Assembly (NCBI GenBank): GCA_026122225.1
Contig: JANEZZ010001955.1
Span: forward strand, 310,001-374,000
Reading direction: 5' to 3'
Length of the DNA: 64,000 nucleotides
DNA from: Heloderma charlesbogerti
Taxonomy: Eukaryota > Chordata > Lepidosauria > Squamata > Helodermatidae
A model generated the notes under the pieces. That model had not been told where the DNA came from and searched no databases. It was given only the letters and a program-made list of their open reading frames with translations. Below, one piece after another: positions 54,961 to 64,000 of the stretch. Position 1 is the first letter of the stretch. Each line of letters begins with the position of its first letter. Made by a program: the position numbers and the translations under genes.

Positions 54961-56115
54961 AAAAATAAATATTTAAATTATATCTATATCTTTAGCATCA
55001 AAGTTGTCTTAAAAGTTGTTTGGAAACCGACTTGTTCAAGCACTTCTTTTCCGATTCTGTTTTCCCATTCTGTACAATTTTATAGCTGTGACTGTCCTAT
55101 CACATTAATGCAGCTAATCTGTTTTGGTTGGGTTTTCCTCCCATCCCTTAAAGCTTGGGGAACAATATTTTAAATATTTGCATAAACTACGATAGAGAAG
55201 AAGGTGAAAGTGGTGGGTTTTATGTTCAATGTGAGTGTTTTTCAAGCTACAACATTCACCCTGTTACAGGGAGCACTTTTCATGTGCTGTAGGGAAATTG
55301 GGCATATGGAAAACTGCTTGCTTCTCACAAACTTCTATGGAATTCTACTGCTCATGGGTAATCAAGGAAACCCATATAGATTAGCAGAATAAAACACATA
55401 GGTACATTTCTGCAGCGCAGGTTGTGCATGCATATATGGGTCAATGCAGTGAAGATAGCCAGTCTTGATTCCCAGACTAGCTGTTCCCATCTTTGGCTGC
55501 ATTCCTATTCACGCTTACCTGGGACTAAGGCTCATTGAATCCAGTGGGACCTAGTTCTGAGTAGGCATGTATAAGTTTCAGCTGTTACCACAGATCTACA
55601 TCTAAATGCAAATGGGAATCCACTCCAAAGAAACATGCACGTTTGTTCAGCACCAGGCCACTTCTGGACTGAAGGCATTATAGGTTGATGATGCAGGTCA
55701 AACCATGTTTGCCCTTTTACACTAAGGAAGTGATTTGTAGCCTTCAGCAGCCAATGCAAGTAAGCGCACAGATAAATTCCTATGATTTAACAAGACTTCT
55801 GCGTGTGCTTAAGTGCTTTTGAACAGGAGAAGATTGGGAAAGTTCGGCCTTACAGGGGCGTGTTACAAAGCTTATTGAAATTAATGAAGAACTTATACTG
55901 GGAGTCATGTCAAAATGTGTAGCCATTCTGCTTTATTTCAAATCAAATTTCAGCTTCCCCTGTTCAGGGAAAAAATAGGGTAACTATTGACATCAAATCC
56001 AGAGTTGTTGTTTTTTAAAGTACCAGTCTTCACAGATTTCCCCAAAGGAACAGACATACACACGTACATATATATACCGCAGGCATACTGAGTAAACATC
56101 TTGTTTACTTTCTCA
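54961..56115 (+). other. NRXN3 intron, mostly unique
   Basis: At 55495-55572 there is a piece of the CAATCCTATGCATG family (CATTCCTATTCACGCTTACC, GAGTAGGCATGTATAAG). Other sequence is unique. Confidence 0.55.
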
Positions 56116-56123
56116 TTGTTGAG

Positions 56124-56663
56124 TAGGGATGGATGGATTCCCTACCTTCCAGTCCACAGGAGTGTCCGCAGGAGGGAGGATCTGTTCCTCTCCCCACCCC
56201 CCCGGAATCCTCCGGAGTGGCTCCACATCCGGAGGCTTTCACAGAGCTGCACTCTGGCTCCGTAGCATTTGTGATATGGTAATAGCAACCACCATTACTG
56301 TATTCCTGGGAGAAATACAGCCACAAATGGCGTAGCGGGCCCCACTTGCGCCTGTAAAGCACTGTTTTTTATGGCCTCAAGTGGAGTCCAATTCTCCATT
56401 TGCGTCTGTGTTTAGCCTATTGCGGGGAAAAACACAGACACAAATGGCATACTGGACGCCATTTGCAGCTGTATTTCTCCCAGGAATACGGTAATGGCAG
56501 CCACCATTACCGTATTACAAACGCTACGGAGCCGGAGTGCCAGTCCACGGAAAATCCTCCAGAGCTAGAGGTAAGTTAAGCCATTCCGCCACGGATTCTG
56601 GAGGCTGGATTCCAAAGAATCCGGTCTCATTTGAGTCGGCGGCAGAATTCTCCAACATCCCTA
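56124..56663. mobile_element. 540-bp TAGGG-family hAT-like element
   Basis: B-type left end TAGGGATGGATGGATTCCCT and A-type right end GGCAGAATTCTCCAACATCCCTA. The core pairs GTAGCATTTGTGATATGGTA and GGTAATGGCAGCCACCATTA; a TACAGCCACAAATGGCGTAG hairpin lies between. Outward donor-like sites: minus CTACCTT at 56142, plus GAGGTAAGT at 56568. Flanking 8-mers match in 6 of 8 at best. Confidence 0.82.
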
Positions 56664-59104
56664 TTTTGAGCTGAGCCTATTCATAGTTGTAGCTGCCCAG
56701 AAAAACTGTGAGGGCTTAGGAGAACTTGGATAATTGCAGGAAGACAAATATGCTAAAAGTTGCTTTTTTGTTCTTAACTCTAATTTATTTTTGTGAGAGC
56801 CGAAGACAATAAATTCTGTTCAGGAAAGCTATTAGTAGAGTCATGTTGTCCATTAAACAACTTATCAAGGCAGAGATGAGGATGGATATGGAGGTCTCCA
56901 CTAATTGGGGGAGGATGAATTGTATGAAGAAATTCACACCAACAAATCAAGAGCAAACCTGATGGGATTAGACAAAGCTTGTGCTGTATAGTGGCTGTAA
57001 TCCAGACAGGCATTCTTCAGATCGTATGATTTGAACAATGACTGAATCACAGCCACTATGCAAAGTTACCCTAACTAAAAAATAGTGACCCTATTTTTTT
57101 CCCTGAACAGGAGAAGCCTAAATTTGATTTAAAAGAATGGCGACAAATCACAGCCACTTCTGTCATGAACCCACTAGGTGGTCCTCGTGAAGTCTCTCAG
57201 CCTCTCTCTCCATTCTGAAATATGGATATAATCAAGGCCAGCACCAGCCTTGAGGGAGCCCCTCAGAGTCGCTGGAGCTTTCTCATGTTTGGTGTCCTCT
57301 TCCCCCCCCCCACCGCCCCCAGTCCCAGCCCAGGCATTCAGGGTGGCAAATGCTGGTTCCTTGGAAGCTGCCAACCATTGAAAATTTCCCACAGTACCCC
57401 AGAGTAATGCTGCATCAGGTACTTCAGGGCATTTTATGGAATTTAAAATGGCAGGTGGCTTCCCAAACCTGGCCACTGCTGCCAGATAAGCCCACACGAG
57501 GGGAACCAGTGGGCAGGAGGGCCAAAACCATGTAGGTGGCGGTGAGCCCTGGAAAGTTGCTTAGGTGCCAGCTGCAGATGCCAACTATGAGTTTGTAATA
57601 ATAGTGATCTACATTATAGGATTGTAAAGATGTGAAGTGCTTTGAACCCTAAAGCAGGGCCACATAACTTGTTCCCCACCAAGTCCAATCCATCTCACCA
57701 CCCAAGTATTTGACACCCCTCCCCATGGGGTCCCCCCACTCCTGCTTCAGGCAGGTTTGAGGAGGTTTGTCAAGCTCCTGGTTGGTTTCCATGTATGGCT
57801 GGTGGAATGCATTGGGCTGGGGGTGGGGGGGAGTCACTAGATGTGCAGGCCTGCCCAAAAGCATGATGTAAGGCCACATATTATGACTAAAACATTATCA
57901 GTAATTGCTAATGGAGACTTCACAATCTTGCCTGAGTTTGTGAAAATGGATTTTTAAAAGATAAACCTTTGTAAACTTAAAAAGTGAATAATTTTGTTTT
58001 GCTAATCTCAAATACATAAAGTCCCTTTAACACTAATGACAATGATAGACTTGCTTGTGTTTAAAACGGTGCATGCCTGATGCTGTGATGAAGCTCATGT
58101 GCTTGAGAAACCCACCCTTGTTTTGTACATTCTTCCCTCTCTGTAGTTTCACTTTTGAGTTCGGTCCCTTATTCCATTGCTTCCCCAAGCCTGAGATTAG
58201 CATGCCAAAGCATTTTTTATGTTTGCCACCTTGGAATTCTGAAATGGATGGTTTTTTTGCCATTTGTGTGGGTGATGATGAGGATGCTTTGTTAAAAGAC
58301 AATCACACGAGAGCTGTGGGGGCTAAAGAAAACAGCAGTTTCAGAGATCTCAAACCCTTCTAGGAAGCATGGGACAAGCTGCTATTGATACATGCTGTCT
58401 GCTCAAAAGACAATCTGTTGTAAGCATTTTGTACAATTTAGCCATATCAAGCACATGTGATGGGATATACAGTGATCTTCTATAAGATGAAGCTAAACAT
58501 TGGTATTTTTTTTTTTAAAAAAATGTGGTTACTACTGTACTGGGAACCAGCAGGGAGGGAAAGACATCCATGGAGTAGCCTGTCATTTATTCACTCACCC
58601 ACCCTTGCCAGCCCATCCAATCATTCATTCATTTCCTAATGCATCAAGAAAGCCTTATGTCAGAAGACCTCATAAAGATGATGAGTGAAAGAGTAGATAG
58701 CTATCAAAATGGAACATGATAAATTGATGGACGCCTAGACGGATGGATCGATCTGTCAAAGAGACAGCACACAGAGTAGCTATCTGCCAGATATAATGGA
58801 CCTACAATGGAATAATTTACAATTAACACAAAGGATGCCATCCAGAGAAAGTTAGGTGTCCTTGAATCCCAGTTCAATCAATGGCACTTAAGTGTATAAT
58901 TAAGTACTTAAGTGCCTTTGATTTCAAAGAGGCAGAAGTGCAGTTGGAGTGGGGGGAATTAAAAGAACTTTCGGAAGGAATATCAAAGCTATTCTCCATT
59001 GGGGGGCGGGGAGATACAAAGAGAAGAACAATATGTATAAAAATATGCCATTAAAGTGGATTACTGTTGTAATCTTTAATCCCATAGTAAGGTCAGTTAA
59101 CCCA
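56664..59104 (+). other. NRXN3 intron, no gene seen
   Basis: About 2.4 kb without recognised repeats or coding exons; a C-rich patch is at 57300-57320. The 102-codon frame at 58055-58363 has no similarity I recognise and no splice context. Confidence 0.5.
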
Positions 59105-59108
59105 TTAA

Positions 59109-59200
59109 TACTACAATCTTATGCATACTTATGTGGGAGTAAATCCCATTCAATATTGTGGCATGTACTTCTAAGTAAACATGCATAAGATTGTGCCCTG
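59109..59200. mobile_element. 92-bp TTAA-flanked MITE
   Basis: Ends ACTACAATCTTATGCATACT and AAACATGCATAAGATTGTGC form an inverted pair between TTAA at 59105-59108 and 59201-59204. Same family as 51084. Confidence 0.82.
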
Positions 59201-59260
59201 TTAATCAGTCAAATTCACTGATTCTACTCATATGAATAAGAAAAGTGGGGAGGAATAAAC

Positions 59261-59353
59261 CAGTGGAGGCTGGTGGCTCCAATGTCAGAGGGGCAATGAA
59301 TCCAGTCCAGAGGTTCACTGTTCCACTGACATTGGCGCAACCAGCCTCCCCTG
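59261..59353. mobile_element. 93-bp deletion derivative of the CAGTGGAGGC hAT-like MITE
   Basis: Ends CAGTGGAGGCTGGTGGCTCC and CCAGCCTCCCCTG. The TSD is GAATAAAC/GAATAAGC (59253-59260 and 59354-59361, 7 of 8). The central ~110 bp of the family are absent. Confidence 0.9.
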
Positions 59354-59679
59354 GAATAAGCCTAGCTCTCCTGTATGTCTGGCAATATCTGTGTTTGTGA
59401 CTGCAACTTAGCTGGTAAATAGAAGTGAAATTAGAATGTATTTGGAACTACAAATTACACTCACGAACAAGCCAGGGCATGTGTTTGTGTAAGAGGGAAA
59501 ATGCTCCTGCGGGTTATAATTATACACACAAACACACACACACACACCAGAAACAGTGCTGGCCCTGCTACTCAGTATTGTTATATTGTGGGATTGAGGG
59601 AAGGAGATTATGCGCCTCCACTGTAAGGTGTATTGGAAACTAGGAAAAGGAAATCAGCACCAGTACCCCAATTTGAACG

Positions 59680-59945
59680 TAAGAACAGCCATGCGGGATC
59701 AGACCAAGGGTCCATCTAGTCCAGCATTCTGTTCACACAGTGGCCAACCAGCTGCCCACAGGAAACCCACAAGCAGGATATGAATGCAGCAGCACCCTCC
59801 TGCCCATGTTCCCCAGCACCTGGTGTACACAGGCACACTGCCTCTGAGAGATAACGTATAACCATCAGGACTAGTAGCCACAGACAGCCGTCTCCTCCAG
59901 GAATGTGTTTAACCCCCTTTGAAAACCATCCAAATTTGAGGCCAT
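59680..59945. repeat. Dispersed squamate repeat (ATGCGGGATCAGACCAAGG type)
   Basis: GTAAGAACAGCCATGCGGGA, CATCTAGTCCAGCATTCTGT, CAGTGGCCAACCAGCTGCCC and CTTTGAAAACCATCCAAATT are familiar landmarks. This is the most complete copy here; others are at 33000 (inverted), 42055 and 43450. Confidence 0.78.
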
Positions 59946-62126
59946 CGCTATGTCTTGCAAAGCGAGACTTGGCCACTGCAGTCCATACACTCCTGCACAG
60001 ACACACTTCCCCTTTCACGTTTTCCCTTTCTCTGCAGAATAGGAACTGTTAAAATGCAATAGATGGGGATGCACACTCTGTAGGTACTTGCTGATGCTGC
60101 TACTGCCTCCTTTTCTATGAGTCGGCCCAGGTCAAGTAGCAGTGAAGTGATCTGGGGAGCAGCGAAGTGTCCAGCCAAATGCTGCCCAGGGTCCCCCACA
60201 GTGCCAGCAACACCCAACACACCTAGAGTAAACAGAACACCTGAGTTTGCACTATGGGAGAGATCATATAGAACGTCCTTGGTATCAACCTACTGTGTTT
60301 TCTTCTTCAGCCTGAAAGAACAGGGTGAATGATAAAATAATATGTATGTATGTATGTATGTGTATATGTGTTGGGAAGAAGAAGTATACCTGTGACTTAC
60401 AAGGAAATAGGTTAGGCCATGCATCAGTTTTTGGTCGCTGCCCTGGAATCAAAGACCATACACCTGTACCGTTCATCAGCTGCTAGTATTCCCCATTTGA
60501 CAGTATTAGATAGAAAGCTGCTTATCCAGAATAAAGGCTTGTTGTAGGCTTAAGTCCAAAATCCAGCTGAGCATTACAAACCAGATTAATGCATTCACTA
60601 ACACAGTGGGTGTTGTGATGAGCAGGATTTTTTTAGATATGCCCTGACATTTTGTCAATAGGAAAACCAGATTATACAGACATTTGTGGATTCTAAACCA
60701 GATCCAAACTATTAAAGAATGAAACTTCATCTCTGAACCTAATAAAACATTTGCAAGCAGCCCTTCGCTTGCCTGTTCTGTGAGCTATGTCAAGCACCAC
60801 AATCCAGACAAGGAGAGAGACCCACGATCCACATGCTTTGAGTGCATGTAACCACACAGATTAGCTTGCAAGCACCTGGATTGTAAAACTAAAATAAAGA
60901 GCGTCTTTGCAAGAGCAGCTGCTACAACAAGAAGCTTTACTTTGTAAGAATGAGATCTGCAAAATTAGGTGATAGAAGAGATAGAGGTCTGACGTGACAT
61001 ATTTCAGCTATGCATGCTTCCGCTCTACATTTTTTTTCTTTCTTTTTGCCCATTGTTTTCCACTTGACCATTCAAGCAGACAACACACAACAGTTTTGAG
61101 GAGCAGGTCTCCTTAGAGACATGTGATTGTCCTTTTAGCAAACACACACTTTTAACGTCAGTGCTGTGTTATAAAATGTAGCTGTACGGCGTGCTGCATG
61201 CGTTGTCTTCAGCTCCTGAACTAGAAGAACCCATTACTCAAGAGGAAAACATAATGTCCTTCACACTCCTGCCCCTGAATTGGGTCATCTTCCTGAGGTA
61301 GTTGTATGTAGCATATTAGAACAGTAGACATGGTTACATGTCTAAGGAAAAACAAAAAGTTGGATGACCTCTCCCTCTGGTTTCATGTAGAAAGTAGTTC
61401 TTTCTCACAAATGTTAAGGCCTTCCTGCCAACTAAGGACCAAAGCAGACATTACGTTAAATGTGAGTCTAGCAGCTTCATTTTTTTTTTTTACTCTAGAG
61501 TAGGCACAGGGGCCCCAGGCCAGATCAGAGTACTAGCATGGGGAACAAGGGGGCTTGAAAGATCTGTATTAGGCCCCCTGCACCTATCCTAGGGTAAAAA
61601 TGGAAAGACAACATAGCTGATAGGCAAACATTTAAAGTAGAGTCTGATTTGGTCATAGATGGAATAGAAGGAATTCTTCATGAAAAAGTGAGATCCATGA
61701 TCTGCCCTTGACATATTCAGCTCTGTCTCCTCCCAGCTTTGCAAACAAGATTGCTCTTGCACCAGACCCTACATTCCAGAAGCAGCCCACTTCTAACACC
61801 ATAGAGTAGCCATGTTCCATCTGGGACAAGACATCTGAGAGGAACACTCCACAAGTGTAGGTTCCCCCCCCCCAACAGTGCTATATATGAAACTTCATGT
61901 ATCACAATTGTCACCTGTCAATCCCTCAAAGGACCATTGGATGGTGTACATGGGCTTTTTGCCTTCATCTTGTCTTAGACATGTTAAAGGAACTGAAGGC
62001 CTGTAAATTGAATCTGGCAATACATGAGGTCTCAAACCAGACTTTAGTCTACTGTGGGGAGAAGAGTCAGAAAAGTTCTTGGAAAATTATTCATGCCCCT
62101 TGTCTAGTGTCATTCAGAAGTTATGA
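59946..62126 (+). other. NRXN3 intron, no gene seen
   Basis: A (GTAT)n microsatellite lies at 60341-60363. Otherwise about 2.2 kb of unique sequence without recognised exons. Confidence 0.5.
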
Positions 62127-62134
62127 AGTGAGAT

Positions 62135-62330
62135 CAGTGGAGGCTGGAGGCTCTGATTTAAGTGGGGCTGAGGATCCACTCTGGGTTTCAATCAGAACCA
62201 GCCAGACCTCTAAAGGAGCCATCTAAGGTGCTGAACCCAGTCCCCAAAACTTTAGAGTTCTGACTGGTTCTGACTGAAACCCAGAACGGATTCACAGCCC
62301 CACTGAAATAGGAGCCACCAGCCTCCACTG
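62135..62330. mobile_element. 196-bp CAGTGGAGGC-family hAT-like MITE
   Basis: Ends CAGTGGAGGCTGGAGGCTC and GCCACCAGCCTCCACTG. Arms CCACTCTGGGTTTCAATCAG and GACTGAAACCCAGAACGG pair. The TSD is AGTGAGAT/AATGAGAT (62127-62134 and 62331-62338, 7 of 8). Confidence 0.92.
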
Positions 62331-62338
62331 AATGAGAT

Positions 62339-64000
62339 TATGTGTTTTGTTGATGGTACAAAATCAGCTCATGTGTTTTTAAGCCCATCTGGCAACCTGC
62401 TCATTTTGTTTTTGAACTCCAGAGGGAAGAATTGCAAAAAGCTCAACGGTGAGGGTGGTGAGAGGAAGGCCCTGCAATGTGTAAGGCCATCATTCTCTCC
62501 AGTTTTATCAGCATTCCCACCTAGAATTAGAAGGCATGAGGGAAGAGCTTGCACAGGCTGGCTGAGTGTCCTCAAGTTCTGCAGATTTGGGCTGCTTCAT
62601 GGTTCTTTAGGCTTTGTCTTTGGGGAATCCCCAAGAGAGAGCTTATGTTTCTCAGCAATTTGAAGGTTCAAATGGTTTAAGACACTCAAGGCCAGCATCA
62701 GAGCCCCAGTAGGGGCCTCACTGACAACAGCCCCCTGGAGTTGCTCCTCCTCTTCACCATGGCAACCTGCTTGTTCACCTGCCTCTCACTCTGTCCCAGA
62801 CCATGGTGGTGGTGAGGGGAAGGAGCAGTAGATGCCACTGCCTACTTGCTTACTGGCTCTCTGCTCATCAAGCAAGCAAGTGGTAGCAATGATGAGAAAG
62901 AGAATGAGAAGCAATAGCAGCTGGAGACCATGGCTGTGAGAAGGTAGACTTACTGAGGGAAGAGGCTATTGAGGCTGTCTTGCCCAAGGACCCTCAAAAA
63001 CCTGGAACCAAAAAACTGGAGACACTTGTGCACTTGAACCCACACTTTTGACCTGAGTTCCATGGCAGTTCTAAGAACTGTCCAAGGAACTAAACTGTAT
63101 CTTCATGAGAAAAGGCAAGTCCACCTAAAGGAGAGCCAGATAATGAAGTGTCTCCCCCAGGTGATGCCTGCAGCTCCATGAGAGTGATGTGGAATGGAGA
63201 TAAACATCCATTTTTGAGGGGGTAGGAATAGAATGATCTGGTACTCCCAAAAGAGGGAGCCTGTGAATGGAATCATATGGCCAGTTTTTAATGAGACCCC
63301 ATCATAGTTTTCCATGTGATAGCTGCAGCTATCATGTCATTACTTAAAAGAAATTGCTCTGAGTAGACCCGTGTTTGCCATTATCTCTACTATCGAATAA
63401 TGGCTGATAAAAGAGATTACCGCTACAGCATTATTTTTATATAAAATAATTGAGCCCTGCAAAAATGGCTGTTCTCTCATACATAGATACTTGCAATGTG
63501 CCATCACTAAAGCTACATGTAACAAAAGCACACAGTGAGGAAACTAGACAACAACCTGAGAGGAGAGAGGGAATAGTAGAGGAAACTTCATTGCTTTCCA
63601 AGGGGAGAATATCTCAATCCTTTCATTTTTTTTCCTTTAAATTTGTTAATTTTTTACATCTCTACACTAACCCATCTTGCTCTAGTCTAGATTTTTAAAA
63701 ATATATATATATTGTAATGGTAGTGGTAGGGGGAAGCACTAGGGGAGATATGCAATCCACCTTCTTAAACTCTAGGCATTTCACATGCACATCTATTTTG
63801 CTAGGGTCCTCCTTGAAGAATAGGAACTCCTTTCAGATACATTTCTTCTCTTGTCCCCATTCTCTTCCCCATGACCCATCCTGTCACCATTAGATGATGC
63901 AACACCGCATCACCACTTGACTTCGAGACCTGCCACGACGAGCAAAATTGGTGAGCTCCCCCTCCTACTCTGATCTACTTTAACCGCCAGCTATGAGGGA
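62339..64000 (+). other. NRXN3 intron, no gene seen
   Basis: Unique sequence to the window edge. The next constitutive LNS6 exon would be expected downstream but is not found here. Confidence 0.5.

Noticed and set aside
56664..64000. Next constitutive exon (GRQLTIFN-type) after SS4
   Set aside because: No frame matches; it must lie right of the window.
63890..64000. Possible exon at the right edge (GACTTCGAGACCTGCCACGA...)
   Set aside because: It looks locally more GC-rich and has a GGTGAGC donor-like word, but no acceptor, frame or similarity supports an exon.

Overview
The window is non-coding-rich vertebrate DNA, almost certainly from a squamate reptile (lizard or snake). The evidence is several BovB (RTE-clade) LINE fragments, antisense CR1 LINE sequence, tRNA-headed and 5S-rRNA-headed SINEs, and dense hAT-type miniature transposons. 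No prokaryotic genes, CRISPR array or operon are present. The genus cannot be told from the sequence.

The only protein-coding sequence I can support is two exons of neurexin-3 (NRXN3), on the + strand. The exon at 15942-16113 (172 nt) encodes part of the last LNS/LG domain (LNS6). The exon at 54547-54633 (87 nt) is the alternatively spliced SS4 (AS4) cassette. They are in compatible phase and about 38.4 kb apart. The rest is intron: about 15.9 kb upstream of the first exon, the intron between the two, and about 9.4 kb downstream of SS4. Two features bear on splicing. An antisense CR1 copy runs to within about 35 nt of the first exon. A dense run of U(U/A)AA motifs lies just after the SS4 exon, where SLM2/Sam68-type regulators of this exon are known to bind.

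The introns are packed with mobile elements, many with boundaries fixed by target-site duplications (TSDs) that I could read by eye. (a) A family with TAGGGRTG termini and 8-bp TSDs (hAT-like) carries interchangeable palindromic cores (3671-4596, 6193-7739, 6781-7090, 7856-8597, 11728-13622, 13921-14426, 16636-17210, 17730-18159, 33464-34120, 42337-42821, 56124-56663 and others). (b) A second hAT-like MITE family has CAGTGGAGGC termini and five copies, all with 8-bp TSDs (27566, 34160, 34653, 59261, 62135). (c) Short MITEs are flanked by TTAA (51084, 59109). (d) Solo LTRs occur, two with exact 5-bp TSDs (6716-7580 and 30335-30924). One locus is a three-level nest: hAT containing a solo LTR containing another hAT. 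One hAT sits inside a BovB copy.

The most unusual pattern is in family (a). In about ten copies the palindromic core is flanked on both sides by outward-facing 5' splice-site consensus sequences (GGTAAG, GGTAGG or GGTGAG). An element could therefore offer a donor to a host transcript in either orientation. This could be coincidental transposase-binding sequence, but it is consistent enough to test.
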